A DNA stretch of 64,000 bases from Bacteroidales bacterium (GCA_017446775.1 JAFSQE010000032.1:62001-126000); one strand, 5' to 3'; positions 28,190 to 38,523 are shown, counted from the stretch's first letter. The notes: generated by a model not told the origin, from the sequence alone. A program made the numbers and translations.

Positions 28190-29262
28190 GCGAGTTCCGG
28201 GCACATATCAAAGAGACCGTAGGCGATTGGATCGAGGCCATCAAGAACCTGCTTGAGTTCCTGACCTACGATATCTGGCGCCTCGATTTCTCCAAGCCGC
28301 AGCGACTCAGCGAGAAGGTAGCGCACCGCCTGCGGGTCGCCATCCTCACCGGGAGCCGCTACACCACCGGCCGCATCGGCCGCGAATCGGTGTTCCTGAC
28401 CTACTACTCCATGCTCTCCATGGTGCCGCTGGTGGCCATAGTGCTGTTCGTATCCTGGAGCTTTGGCCTGGACAGGCAACTGATAGACCTGGTCCAGCCC
28501 TATATCGGCGACAACAAACGCATCGCCGACATGATTCTGGACTGGGCCGGCAACATAGTGAGCCAGACCCGCAACGGCATATTCGGCATCATCAGCTTTG
28601 GGACATTCCTGTGGATTGTAATATGGCTGCTGCTGAGCATAGAGGACACCTTCAACCACATCTGGAACGTCAAGCGCACCCGCAACTTCTTCAAGAGCAT
28701 CGGCATCTACCTGCTGATCCTGGTGCTGATTCCGTTCGTGCTGCTTTTCTTCCTCTACGGGGTCGGCTACTACACATCGGTAATCAGCGAGCTGGACGGA
28801 CTGGGAAACAGCCCGGTGATACAGTTCTTCGCCTCCACATCGTACTGGGTCATCCTCTACGGTGCCGCGGTGTTGGTGTTCACCCTGATGTACAAGTATA
28901 TCCCGCACGTACATGTCAAATTCCACTACTGCCTCAAAGCGGCGTTGTGGTCGGCTCTGGTATTCGTTTTGCTGCAATACCTCTACCTGGAAACGCAGAT
29001 GATGGTTACCAAGCTCAGCGGCGTGTACGGTGCCTTTGCCGCCATCCCGCTGATGATGGTATGGCTCAACTACAGCTGGCAGATTATCCTCTTCGGGGTA
29101 TACCTGACCTATTCGTATGAGCACGTAGACGATTTCGATCCGGACAAGGACGAACTGTTCAACCACAGGCGTTCTAAGCGCGAGCAGCGGCGCAACGAGC
29201 GGCGCAAGGCGATCCGCCAGGTAACCCGGGCGGCCGGCAGCGGGAAAAACGACAAGTGTTAA
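28186..29262 (+). CDS. YihY/UPF0761-family membrane protein
   Basis: A 358-residue inner-membrane protein with six hydrophobic helices, starting SEFRAHIKETVGDW. Family features include the LTYYSMLSMVPLVA stretch, IEDTFNHIWNVKRTRNF, and GAFAAIPLMMVWLNYSWQI. The family was once called ribonuclease BN or BrkB; that RNase activity is now not accepted, and the true role is unclear. The C-terminus is strongly basic (RRSKREQRRNERRKA). It overlaps ligA by 4 nt and precedes the RelA/SpoT gene by 21 nt. Confidence 0.92.
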   Translation: MSEFRAHIKETVGDWIEAIKNLLEFLTYDIWRLDFSKPQRLSEKVAHRLRVAILTGSRYTTGRIGRESVFLTYYSMLSMVPLVAIVLFVSWSFGLDRQLIDLVQPYIGDNKRIADMILDWAGNIVSQTRNGIFGIISFGTFLWIVIWLLLSIEDTFNHIWNVKRTRNFFKSIGIYLLILVLIPFVLLFFLYGVGYYTSVISELDGLGNSPVIQFFASTSYWVILYGAAVLVFTLMYKYIPHVHVKFHYCLKAALWSALVFVLLQYLYLETQMMVTKLSGVYGAFAAIPLMMVWLNYSWQIILFGVYLTYSYEHVDDFDPDKDELFNHRRSKREQRRNERRKAIRQVTRAAGSGKNDKC

Positions 29263-29283
29263 CGATTTAAAAGTGACTTTCTG

Positions 29284-31497
29284 ATGAGCAGCACATTTAC
29301 GGCAGCGGACGAACAGTTGATAAGGCACGAGTTTGAAAAATTGCGCCTTGTAAGCCTCAAGCGCTGCGCCGACCAGGAGCAGTACAATCTGGTGCTGAAG
29401 GCGTTCGAATTTGCCAATGAAGCCCACCGGAATGTCCGCCGCCGCAGCGGTGAGCCCTACATACTGCACCCCATAGCGGTGGCCAGGATAGTGGTGCAGG
29501 AGATCGGGCTGGGCTGCAAATCCATCTGCGCCGCCCTGCTTCACGATGTTGTAGAGGACACCGAATACACTGCCGATGATATCCGCCAGGTTTTCGGCGA
29601 CAAGATTGCAATGCTGGTAGACGGCCTCACCAAGATCAAGAGCGCCCTTGACAACGACAATCTTCGGGAAGAGCCCTCTTCGCGCAGCATGCAGGCAGAG
29701 AACTTCAAGCGGATTCTGCTAACCCTTAACGACGATGCCCGCATCGTGCTCATAAAACTGGCCGACCGCCTGCACAACATCCGCACCATAGGCTTCATGC
29801 CCGAATACAAGCGCATCAAGATCCTTAGCGAGACGATGTATATCTTCATCCCGCTTGCCCACCGCCTTGGCCTTTACAACATCAAGAGCGAGATGGAGGA
29901 TGTGTGGATGCAGTACAACGAACCGCTGGAATACAGCAAGATAGACGCCGAGCTGGTGAGCACGATGGAGACCAGGGGGGAGAACATAGAGCGCTTCGTG
30001 GCAGAGCTGGAGGAGATGATGCGCGAAAACGGAATCCAGGCGCGCATAGTAAAACGGCTCAAGAGTCCCTACTCTATCTGGCGCAAGATGCAGGTGAAGC
30101 ATATCCCCTTTGAGCAGATATACGACACCTACGCCGTGCGGATAGTGTTTGTCCCCGACAAGCAGCCCAGCGAGGCCGACCAGTGCTGGAGTCTGGCGCG
30201 CATGATTACCCGCCGCTACCCCTGCAACGAGAACCGCAACCGCAACTGGGTCGATACCCCCAAGGTGAACGGATACGAGGCGCTGCACCGCACCGTGATG
30301 TACATGGGCATGTGGATAGAGGTACAGATACGCACAGAACGGATGAACGCCATCGCAGAGCGCGGAGTCGCCGCCCACTGGGCATACAAGCAGGGGGTAT
30401 TTATCAACGAGGGCGAGAACGGCCTCAACCGCTGGCTCAAGCATGTGCAGGAGATTCTGGAGAATCCCGATGCCAACGCGCTGCAGTTCCTGGACGATAT
30501 CCACAAAGAGCTGCTCTCGTCCGAGATATATGTCTTCACCCCCACCGGCGAGGCCCGCAGCCTGCCCAAGGGGGCAACCGCCCTCGACTTTGCGTTCGAT
30601 ATCCACACCCAGATAGGATGTCACGCCATCGCCGCCAAGGTCAACATGAAGCTGGTGAACCTATCCACAGTACTGGCAAACGGCGACCAGGTGGAGATCA
30701 TCACATCGGAATCGGCAAAGGTAAAGCGCGAGTGGCTGGCGTTCCTCAAAACGATGTCGGCCCGCAATGCGGTAATAGGCGCCCTGAAGGATATGGGCAA
30801 GGACAACGTCTCGCACGGGATGAACATGTTACGCGACGAACTGGGCAAGCGTGGCATCCAGATGCAGACCCGCGTGCTGCGCAAGATGATAGACTATTAC
30901 AAGATCACCGGCGGCAAGGACGAACTCTACAACAAGATCGGCATCGGCCTTATAGACCTGGCAGAGCTGGACACCGTGCTCAAGACCAACGCCCGGCAGC
31001 GCAACGTCCAGATGTGGGGCTTCAAGCTGATGGAGGCCAACTCCAGGCGGATAAAGAGCCTGATAGACGAAAGCACCGTGGTCTTCCGCGCCTCGGAGTG
31101 CTGCCACCCTATCCCGGGCGACAAGGTCGGCGGCGTGCTGGACGGCAACAACACCGTAACCATCCACAAGACCAGCTGCCCCGAATACACCAACATAGCC
31201 GCCACCAACGGCGACAAGCTGGTTGCGGTGCGCTGGAGCAAGCACTTCATGATGTCCTACCTTGCCCGGATATCGATATCGGGCATCGACCGCATGGGCA
31301 TCCTCAACGAGGTCACCAACGAGCTCAGCAACAAGCTGGGCATCAACCTCAGGAAGATATCCATAGAGGCGCACGACGAGATTTTCGAGGGGTACATAGA
31401 CCTCTATGTGCACGACCGCGCCGATTTGGACAACATCATAGCGGCATTTTCCAGAATCAACGGAATTGAAAAAGTAACACGATCAGACATCGAATAA
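29284..31497 (+). CDS. Bifunctional (p)ppGpp synthetase/hydrolase, RelA/SpoT homologue
   Basis: A 737-residue stringent-response enzyme. The N-terminal HD hydrolase domain has HPIAVARIV and LLHDVVEDTEY; the synthetase domain has NGYEALHRTVMY and VEVQIRT-type sequence IEVQIRTERM followed by AAHWAYK. A TGS domain (VFTPTGEARSLPKGATALDFA), a helical region and a C-terminal ACT domain (ISGIDRMGILNEVTNEL) follow. Both catalytic signatures look intact, so it can probably make and degrade (p)ppGpp. It overlaps the following lipoprotein gene by one base. Confidence 0.96.
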   Translation: MSSTFTAADEQLIRHEFEKLRLVSLKRCADQEQYNLVLKAFEFANEAHRNVRRRSGEPYILHPIAVARIVVQEIGLGCKSICAALLHDVVEDTEYTADDIRQVFGDKIAMLVDGLTKIKSALDNDNLREEPSSRSMQAENFKRILLTLNDDARIVLIKLADRLHNIRTIGFMPEYKRIKILSETMYIFIPLAHRLGLYNIKSEMEDVWMQYNEPLEYSKIDAELVSTMETRGENIERFVAELEEMMRENGIQARIVKRLKSPYSIWRKMQVKHIPFEQIYDTYAVRIVFVPDKQPSEADQCWSLARMITRRYPCNENRNRNWVDTPKVNGYEALHRTVMYMGMWIEVQIRTERMNAIAERGVAAHWAYKQGVFINEGENGLNRWLKHVQEILENPDANALQFLDDIHKELLSSEIYVFTPTGEARSLPKGATALDFAFDIHTQIGCHAIAAKVNMKLVNLSTVLANGDQVEIITSESAKVKREWLAFLKTMSARNAVIGALKDMGKDNVSHGMNMLRDELGKRGIQMQTRVLRKMIDYYKITGGKDELYNKIGIGLIDLAELDTVLKTNARQRNVQMWGFKLMEANSRRIKSLIDESTVVFRASECCHPIPGDKVGGVLDGNNTVTIHKTSCPEYTNIAATNGDKLVAVRWSKHFMMSYLARISISGIDRMGILNEVTNELSNKLGINLRKISIEAHDEIFEGYIDLYVHDRADLDNIIAAFSRINGIEKVTRSDIE

Positions 31498-33299
31498 TGG
31501 ACAAACACAGGCTCATAGCGGCGCTTCTGATAATAACGACAGCCATCTGCTGCGTTGTTTCCCACTCCTGTGCCAACACCAAGGCCTCCCCGATGGGCGG
31601 CCCCAAGGACACTATTCCCCCGGTGATAATTGCGGTGACACCGCCACAGGGCGACACTGCCTTCCCGCTTGTGGGCGGCACGGTAAAGATCCGGTTTGAC
31701 GAATATACCGTGGTCAAGGACGCCAACCAGATACTGCTCTCGCCCCCGCACAAGAAGAAACCCAAGACAAAGGTCAAGGGCAGGGATATCGTGGTGACAT
31801 TCCAGGATACCCTCAGGGAGAATACCACCTACACCATAGACTTCGGCAACGGACTTGCCGACAACAACGAGAGCAACATCGCTCCCCGCTTTGTATACGC
31901 CTTCTCTACCTGCGACACGCTGGATTCAATGTATATCTGCGGTACGGTGGTCGATGCAGAGAGCATGACTCCCATAAAGAACGCCCTGGTATCGCTCTAC
32001 CGCGAATTCCGCGATTCATCGTGCTTGATACTGCTGCCCGACGCCGCCGGACGCAGCGACGACTGGGGGTTCTTCACGATCCGCAACATAAAGCCGGTAC
32101 CCTACTGGATATACGCCACCACAGATGAGAACAACGACTACCTGTATAATCTGGGAGAGGAGAAGGTCGGCTTCTGCGACACTGCGATAACTCCCCATAC
32201 GGTGGTGCGCGATTCGATCTACGAGCTGCTGAGCTTCAATATGAAAGATACCCTGGAGTGCCTTGCCCGCAAGGGTCAGGTGCAGCTTGCCGTGTTCAAG
32301 GAGTTCTTCGCCGCCCAGTTCATCAAGGAGAAGGGGCGCAAGAGGGACAAGTGCGGCTATGTAACCTTTAGCGCACCCAACGTAGAGGTGAGTTCCTTCC
32401 AGATACTGGGAGTGGATTCCAGCGACATCATAATGCAGTATTCGCCCCAGCGGGACAGCTTTGACTTCTGGCTGAACACCAAATATCCCCCGGAAGACAG
32501 CCTGTTCATGACCATCTCCTACATGAAGACCGACAGCACCGGAGCCCTGGCGCTCACCACAGAAGAGATTGCGGCCGCCATCCCCAAAGACCAGGTGGCC
32601 AAGGCCAAGACAGAAGAGGGGCGCAAGGCGGCCGAGGCTGACACCCTCACCGATTTGAAAATCACCCTCACCGATACCAATGTAGAGCAGGACGGCATCA
32701 CACTGGAGTTCAGCGTCCCGGTAATCGAGATGCATCTGGATTCGATAGTGCTGCTCTCCACCAACACCCGCAACCAGACCGACACCACCGCCTTTACGTT
32801 CACGCAGGATACCACCAACATAATGAGGTTTGTGCTGCAGAACACAGAGGCCTACAAACCAGGATACAAATACTCCCTGAACATACCGGAAGCCACCTTC
32901 TTTGACGTGTACGGCCGCAAGAACAAGCGGGAGCAGAAAGATTTCCAGCTGCCCAACACAGAGAACCTGAACAGCCTGATGCTTAACATAACCGGCACGA
33001 ACGGCCGCAGGTTCATAGTGGACCTGACCGACGACAAGTGCAAGAAGGTATTCCGCAAATATGAAGTGTTGAAAGACGGCGAGTACTTCTTCCCCTACAT
33101 CGCAGACGGCAAATACTCCATCCGCATAACCGAAGACCGCAACCACAACGGCCTGTTCGATACCGGCAACCTGCTCAAATGGCAGCAGCCGGAGCCCATG
33201 AAACTGTTCAAGCTGCCCGACGGGACATCGGTATTCGGGATACAGGAGCAGATGGAGATTTACCAGGATATCGACCTGACTAACCTGTTCGAACAATGA
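31497..33299 (+). CDS. Ig-like-domain lipoprotein of the cell envelope, conserved in Bacteroidota
   Basis: A 600-residue protein with a hydrophobic leader and a Cys after SHS that could be lipidated. The mature N-terminus CANTKASPMGGPKDTIPP resembles from memory a family of Bacteroidota lipoproteins beginning with an SbsA/Big_5 Ig-like domain (residues about 40-130, with VKIRFDEYTVVKDANQ and TYTIDFGNGLADNNE). The rest is probably further beta-sandwich domains. It starts inside the RelA/SpoT stop and overlaps the beta-barrel gene by 4 nt; it may work with that protein at the outer membrane. Function unknown. Confidence 0.8.
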   Translation: MDKHRLIAALLIITTAICCVVSHSCANTKASPMGGPKDTIPPVIIAVTPPQGDTAFPLVGGTVKIRFDEYTVVKDANQILLSPPHKKKPKTKVKGRDIVVTFQDTLRENTTYTIDFGNGLADNNESNIAPRFVYAFSTCDTLDSMYICGTVVDAESMTPIKNALVSLYREFRDSSCLILLPDAAGRSDDWGFFTIRNIKPVPYWIYATTDENNDYLYNLGEEKVGFCDTAITPHTVVRDSIYELLSFNMKDTLECLARKGQVQLAVFKEFFAAQFIKEKGRKRDKCGYVTFSAPNVEVSSFQILGVDSSDIIMQYSPQRDSFDFWLNTKYPPEDSLFMTISYMKTDSTGALALTTEEIAAAIPKDQVAKAKTEEGRKAAEADTLTDLKITLTDTNVEQDGITLEFSVPVIEMHLDSIVLLSTNTRNQTDTTAFTFTQDTTNIMRFVLQNTEAYKPGYKYSLNIPEATFFDVYGRKNKREQKDFQLPNTENLNSLMLNITGTNGRRFIVDLTDDKCKKVFRKYEVLKDGEYFFPYIADGKYSIRITEDRNHNGLFDTGNLLKWQQPEPMKLFKLPDGTSVFGIQEQMEIYQDIDLTNLFEQ

Positions 33300-34090
33300 T
33301 CAGACGGATAATATACACCCTGTTGCTGCTCTGCATACCAGCTGCCGGGTTGCTGGCACAAGGTCCCGGGAAACCCCTGGGTGGCAAAGCCGCCCTGGAG
33401 AACCCGCCGGCGGCAGAGAACGAGAACCCCGGCGCCCAGGTGGACACGGTGTTCACCATACCCGATTATAACGCAGAACTCCCCTCGGGAGCCGACATCC
33501 TGCGCCAGGACGTGAGCGTGAAGCCCGAGAAGAAGTTCCACAGCACCCACATGATAGGCCTCCGTTACGGCGTGAGTCTGGCCTCTGCACAGTTCAGCCC
33601 AGACCTGCGCCCCGGCAAGGTGTGGAATTTCCACAACTACGGCATCGTTTATACCTACTACAACGACCTGTGGGACATGCTCGACAACTTTGGCACGCAG
33701 GTAATCGCCCGCCTGGGCAACGAAGGCTTCACCACAGACTATAACATCAACATGAAGTATACCGTGGCAGAGCTGGATATGATGTGCAACCTGCGCTTCA
33801 ACATCAACCGGCTGCGCATCTTTGCCAATGTCGGCCCGTATGCCGGCTACCGAATAGGCAACGACCGCCCCGGCGGCGAGTGGCTTTACACCGACAACCG
33901 CTTCGACTACGGACTGATATTCGGCGGCGGTGCCGGAATAATGTTCGGCCCGTTCGAGTTCCAGCTGGAGACCAACTACAAGTGGGGGCTCAGCAGCTAC
34001 TACCACACCTACTTCTACAGCGACGAATACTGGCTGTTTGCATATCCACGTGTATACCTTTTCAGCGGTACGCTATATTATAAATTCTAG
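33296..34090 (+). CDS. Outer-membrane beta-barrel protein
   Basis: A 264-residue exported protein (signal peptide ending LLAQ). After a Pro/Glu/Asn-rich spacer, residues about 85-264 contain alternating amphipathic strands (MIGLRYGVSLA, VYTYYNDLWDML, LRIFANVGPYAGYRIG, FEFQLETNYKWGLSSYY) and end in Phe, typical of small outer-membrane barrels. I cannot name a family. It is translationally coupled to the Ig-like lipoprotein gene and abuts ispG (no gap), so it sits in a long operon. Confidence 0.8.
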   Translation: MIRRIIYTLLLLCIPAAGLLAQGPGKPLGGKAALENPPAAENENPGAQVDTVFTIPDYNAELPSGADILRQDVSVKPEKKFHSTHMIGLRYGVSLASAQFSPDLRPGKVWNFHNYGIVYTYYNDLWDMLDNFGTQVIARLGNEGFTTDYNINMKYTVAELDMMCNLRFNINRLRIFANVGPYAGYRIGNDRPGGEWLYTDNRFDYGLIFGGGAGIMFGPFEFQLETNYKWGLSSYYHTYFYSDEYWLFAYPRVYLFSGTLYYKF

Positions 34091-35392
34091 ATGAAATACC
34101 TCTCCTGCAAAATAGGCGGCATTACCATAGGCCACGGCTATCCCATCGCCGTGCAGTCGATGTGCAACACAGATACGCTGGACATTGCTGCCAGCGTTTC
34201 GCAATGCGAGGCGCTTTCCCGCGCCGGGTGCGACATAATCCGCCTCACCACGCAGGGGGTGCGACAGGTCGATGCGCTCGCACAGATAAAGGCACAGCTT
34301 CGCGCAAAAGGGATTGAAACGCCCCTTGTGGCAGATATCCACTTCAATGCCGATGTAGCCCTTGCCGCCGCCCGCGTTGCAGAAAAGGTCCGCATCAACC
34401 CGGGCAACTTCTCCAGGGATTTCGACATCGCACGGGCAAAATTCGCCGCCCTGACAGACCTTTGCCGCCAAACGGGTTGCGCAATACGCATCGGGCTAAA
34501 CCACGGTTCGCTGGGAGAACGCATCACCGCCGCCTACGGCGATACTCCGCTGGGGATGGCCCGCGCTGCTATGGAGTGGCTGCAGATGGCCGCAGAACGC
34601 GACTTTACCAACATCACGGTATCGCTCAAATCCAGCAACACCAAAGTGATGGCAGATGCCTACCGGATGCTTTACCGCATGATGGCAGAAGAGCTCGGGA
34701 TGGTATTCCCGGTGCACGTGGGCGTGACGGAAGCGGGTGCGGGCGATACCGGCCGCATCAAGTCGGTGGTGGGAATCGGCACCCTGCTGCGCGAAGGTAT
34801 CGGCGACACGATACGCGTTTCGCTTACAGAAGATCCGGTGAACGAGATTCCGGTGGCAAAGGCGCTCCGTACGCTGGCAGCCTCCCCCGCCCCGGAACCA
34901 GGCCAGACATCGTTCATCATAGATGCCACAGACCACGACGATTTCATTATCAAGGCCGCATATATGGCCGGTCCTGATCTTCTGGACCATCGCACCGACG
35001 ATTTTCAGATGCACGCCACCGTTGCCGCCAGCGAGCTGGACGCAGCACAGATCGATGCCTTCAAGGACGACCTTATGCAGGCCTGCCGCAGACGCTTTAC
35101 CAAGCCCGAATATATCGCCTGCCCCGGCTGCGGACGCACCCTGTACGATATCCAGTCGCTCCTGAAAAAGATAATGGATGCCACCGGGCAGTTCGCCGGG
35201 GTCAAGATCGCCGTGATGGGATGCATAGTAAACGGCCCGGGCGAGATGGCCGACGCCGACTATGGCTACGTAGGCGAAGGGGGCGGAAAGGTGACCCTTT
35301 ACAAGGCCGGTGAGCCGGTGCTGCGCGGAATCCCGCAGGAAGAGGGGGTAGAAAAACTGGTCGCACTTATAAACGGCACCCTTAAAGTATGA
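34091..35392 (+). CDS. ispG: (E)-4-hydroxy-3-methylbut-2-enyl-diphosphate synthase with a shortened insert
   Basis: A 433-residue 4Fe-4S enzyme of the MEP isoprenoid pathway. The N-terminal TIM barrel has PIAVQSMCNTDT and KVRINPGNF; the C-terminal iron-sulfur domain has CPGCGRTLYDIQ and GCIVNGPGEMADADYGY, providing three Cys and the Glu. Most bacteria have about 370 residues, while Bacteroidota usually have about 600 because of a central A* domain. Here only some 60 extra residues (about 265-335) remain at that position, including ATDHDDFIIKAAYMAGPDLLD. It abuts the barrel gene and overlaps the amidase gene by 4 nt. Confidence 0.95.
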   Translation: MKYLSCKIGGITIGHGYPIAVQSMCNTDTLDIAASVSQCEALSRAGCDIIRLTTQGVRQVDALAQIKAQLRAKGIETPLVADIHFNADVALAAARVAEKVRINPGNFSRDFDIARAKFAALTDLCRQTGCAIRIGLNHGSLGERITAAYGDTPLGMARAAMEWLQMAAERDFTNITVSLKSSNTKVMADAYRMLYRMMAEELGMVFPVHVGVTEAGAGDTGRIKSVVGIGTLLREGIGDTIRVSLTEDPVNEIPVAKALRTLAASPAPEPGQTSFIIDATDHDDFIIKAAYMAGPDLLDHRTDDFQMHATVAASELDAAQIDAFKDDLMQACRRRFTKPEYIACPGCGRTLYDIQSLLKKIMDATGQFAGVKIAVMGCIVNGPGEMADADYGYVGEGGGKVTLYKAGEPVLRGIPQEEGVEKLVALINGTLKV

Positions 35393-38300
35393 AACGCTCC
35401 GCCGCCATCCTGCTCGTAATTTTCCTGTTTACGGGCGCTGTAAATCTCTCTGCCCAGACCAAGCGTAACCTTGCAAAATGGTTCGCACCCATGTGCGACA
35501 AGATAGAAGATTATCTGCAGGGGCGCACCACCATGAACGGCAACATAAGCGTAGAGCGCATCGCCATAAAGAACCAGAAGACGCTACAGATCTACTTCTC
35601 GCGCTATCTTAGCGACTGCACGCTGCGCAGCGACGACCTTCCCGCGATATACGATATCATCGCCAGCCAAATGCCGGAGAACTACCGCTCTTACCGCAAC
35701 AATTGCGAAGCGTTTGCCGGCGGCACGCCTCTGGAAAGCCTGGTCGGACGCTATGCCAGCGGACTTGGACGCGATGCCGCGGCAAAGGGCAACGCCTTTG
35801 ACCGGTGCCAGACGCCGCTGGTAAGGAATATCTCCCGCGGGACAGAGGCCTACAAGGGACTTCAAGGGCGCCACATCGCCCTCTGGCAGAGCCACGGTTA
35901 CTACTACGACCAGAGCCAGAGCCGGTGGAAATGGCAGCGTCCGCGACTGTTCTGCACTGTAGAAGACCTTTATACCCAGAGCTACGTGCTCCCGTTCCTG
36001 GTGCCGATGCTGGAGAATGCCGGGGCGGTGGTGATGCTGCCGCGAGAGCGCGACATCCAGACAGCAGAGCTGATTGTGGACCGCGACACCAGCCCGCGCG
36101 ACGGCACCTACAGCGAGACCGATGCAGAGAAAGAGTGGCGCGATGCCCCCGGCAAGGGCTTTGCACACATCCGTGAGATATATCGCCAGGGGGAGAATCC
36201 CTTTATGGACGGCGGCGCCCGGCAGGCAGAATCCGTTCTGCAGGAGGGGGATGCATCCATAGCAAAATGGGAACCCGACATTAAAAACAGTGGCGAATAT
36301 GCCGTTTACATTTCATACGTAACCCTCCCGGAGAGTACCACCGGGGCGCTATACACCGTGAACCACAACGGCGGCAGCACCCGGTTCCTGGTGAATCAGA
36401 CGATGGGCGGCGGCACCTGGATATATCTTGGAACCTTCGGTTTCAGCAAGGGCGCTGCCAACCAGGGCGTCACCCTTAGCAATTTTACCGGCCGCTACGG
36501 CGAAGTTGTCACCGCCGATGCCGTCAAGTTTGGCGGCGGCATGGGCAACATCGCCCGCAACCCCTATCCCACAGACGAGAACGACAAGCCGCGCAAGTTC
36601 GACTTCGAGGCAGAGACAGAGATATCCGGATATCCCCGCTGGTGCGAAGGCTCCCGCAGCTGGCTGCAGTGGGCCGGGATGAACGACACCATCTACTCCA
36701 CCACCCGCTTCGTAGATGATTATGTAGATGACTACCGCAGCCGGGCGCTGTGGGTCAACGCCCTCTGTGGCGGCTCGGTGCGCAATCCTTCAGAACCGGG
36801 CTACGCCATCCCCCTGGACCTCTCCCTGGCCTTCCACTCCGATGCCGGCATCACCCGCACCGATTCCATCGTGGGGACGCTGGCCATCTACACCCGCCTC
36901 TCCGAGGGGGAAAAGATATATCCGACGGGAGGCAGCCGCGACATCGGGCGCGAATTTGCCGACATCGTCCAGACACAGGTCGTAGAAGATATCCGCGCCA
37001 CCTTTGACCCCGACTGGAGCCGGCGCAGCCTCTTGGACCGCTCATACTTCGAGAGCCGCGTGCCTTATGTGCCAGCCATGCTGCTGGAGCTGCTCTCGCA
37101 CCAGAACTTTGCCGACATGCGCTTCGGGCTGGACCCGGCCTTTCGCTTTGTCGCTTCGCGGGCCGTGTACAAAGGGATGCTTAAGTTCCTGGCCTACGTC
37201 AACGACACCGACTATGTAGTGCAGCCGCTGCCGGTAAGTTCCCTTGCCGCAGATATCAGAAATGGCAGCGCATGCCTCAGCTGGGAACCGACCCCCGATT
37301 TTCTGGAGCCATCTGCCTTTGCAGAGAGCTATGTGGTGTATACCCGCATCACCGATCCCGACAAGGCCGGCGAAATGGCCGGCACGCCTGAAGCGGGGCT
37401 GGACGGTTTTGACAACGGAGTTGCGGTTAATACCAATTCGTATCAGGTCAAGCTTTCGCCCGGGAAGATATACAGCTTCAAGGTGGCGGCCGTCAACGCC
37501 GGGGGCGAAAGCCTCTGCCACGAGATTGTCTCCGTAGGGCTTGCAGGCACTTCCAAGAGCGCCGACGTTGTGATAATCAACAATTTTGACCGCATATCTG
37601 CCCCGGCATCGTTTGCCAGCGCCGATACCACCCTGGCCGGCTTCGCCTGCCATACAGACGGCGGTGTCCCCTATCTGCGCGACATATCCTTCTGCGGCGA
37701 GCAGTACGAATTCCGCCGCAGCGCCGGCCATCTAACCACAGAGCCGTCGTCGTTCGGCGCAAGCTACGGCGACAAGGAAACCCAGGTTATTGCCGGCAAC
37801 ACCTTTGATTTTGCACTGCTTCACGGCGCGGCATTCTTGCACTCCGGACACAGTTTTGTATCCGTTACGCGCGATGCGGTGTGCCGCGGCCGCGTAAACC
37901 TTGATAAATACCGCATTTGCGACGTTATATGCGGCAAGCAGGTCAGAACACCTACCAGCTACCAAATCGTCCGTAACGGGAAAGAAACGGCCCGTAAACG
38001 GGTCATATCCTACAGTGTCTTCCCCGCCCCGCTGCGGGAGGCGCTTTCTGCCTTCACCGCCAAGGGCGGCGGACTGCTGGTTTCCGGCGCCTATGTGGCC
38101 AGCGACAGTTTCGACCGCATATACGATTTTGAGGTTGACCCCGCGATGCAGGCAGAAGAACTGGCGCCGGAGCAGAAGTTTGTGGGCGATGTCCTGAAAT
38201 GCCAGTGGATCACCAACAAGGGGAGCAGCACCGGCAGCGTACGTACCGTAAAGAGTCCGTACAGGTTCGACACCGGATGCCGATACCACTTCTTTACAAA

Positions 38301-38520
38301 GCCCAACGGCGTGCGCTACTGCGTGGAATCGCCCGACGGCATGGACGCGGCCAAAGGGGCCTTTGTGGTGATGCGTTACAGCGACAGCGGCATCGGTGCC
38401 GCAGTCGCATACCGCGGAGCGGACTATCGGTGCATTACCCTGGGCTTCCCCCTGGAAACCCTCAAGAGCCAGTCTGATATCAACGCCTTTATCAGCGACG
38501 CCGCTGATTTCCTGAAATAA
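35389..38520 (+). CDS. Exported amidase-like protein with golvesin and Fn3 domains
   Basis: A 1043-residue exported protein (signal peptide ending LSAQ). The core resembles an Amidase_3-type zinc hydrolase split by an insert: LWQSHGYY (H169), a Glu near 469 in NPSEPGY and AFHSDAG (H483) match the His/Glu/His ligands of N-acetylmuramoyl-L-alanine amidases. The insert (about 290-390, GEYAVYISYVTLPESTTGALY) is a golvesin C-terminal-like fold, and a fibronectin III-like domain lies near 625-725. Relatives are often labelled xanthan lyase; a peptidoglycan role is more likely but inferred. Last gene of the operon. Confidence 0.78.
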   Translation: MKRSAAILLVIFLFTGAVNLSAQTKRNLAKWFAPMCDKIEDYLQGRTTMNGNISVERIAIKNQKTLQIYFSRYLSDCTLRSDDLPAIYDIIASQMPENYRSYRNNCEAFAGGTPLESLVGRYASGLGRDAAAKGNAFDRCQTPLVRNISRGTEAYKGLQGRHIALWQSHGYYYDQSQSRWKWQRPRLFCTVEDLYTQSYVLPFLVPMLENAGAVVMLPRERDIQTAELIVDRDTSPRDGTYSETDAEKEWRDAPGKGFAHIREIYRQGENPFMDGGARQAESVLQEGDASIAKWEPDIKNSGEYAVYISYVTLPESTTGALYTVNHNGGSTRFLVNQTMGGGTWIYLGTFGFSKGAANQGVTLSNFTGRYGEVVTADAVKFGGGMGNIARNPYPTDENDKPRKFDFEAETEISGYPRWCEGSRSWLQWAGMNDTIYSTTRFVDDYVDDYRSRALWVNALCGGSVRNPSEPGYAIPLDLSLAFHSDAGITRTDSIVGTLAIYTRLSEGEKIYPTGGSRDIGREFADIVQTQVVEDIRATFDPDWSRRSLLDRSYFESRVPYVPAMLLELLSHQNFADMRFGLDPAFRFVASRAVYKGMLKFLAYVNDTDYVVQPLPVSSLAADIRNGSACLSWEPTPDFLEPSAFAESYVVYTRITDPDKAGEMAGTPEAGLDGFDNGVAVNTNSYQVKLSPGKIYSFKVAAVNAGGESLCHEIVSVGLAGTSKSADVVIINNFDRISAPASFASADTTLAGFACHTDGGVPYLRDISFCGEQYEFRRSAGHLTTEPSSFGASYGDKETQVIAGNTFDFALLHGAAFLHSGHSFVSVTRDAVCRGRVNLDKYRICDVICGKQVRTPTSYQIVRNGKETARKRVISYSVFPAPLREALSAFTAKGGGLLVSGAYVASDSFDRIYDFEVDPAMQAEELAPEQKFVGDVLKCQWITNKGSSTGSVRTVKSPYRFDTGCRYHFFTKPNGVRYCVESPDGMDAAKGAFVVMRYSDSGIGAAVAYRGADYRCITLGFPLETLKSQSDINAFISDAADFLK

Positions 38521-38523
38521 AAA

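Noticed and set aside
28186..29262. Ribonuclease BN
   Set aside because: The YihY/BrkB family was once given this name, but the nuclease activity belongs to another protein; no nuclease motif is present.
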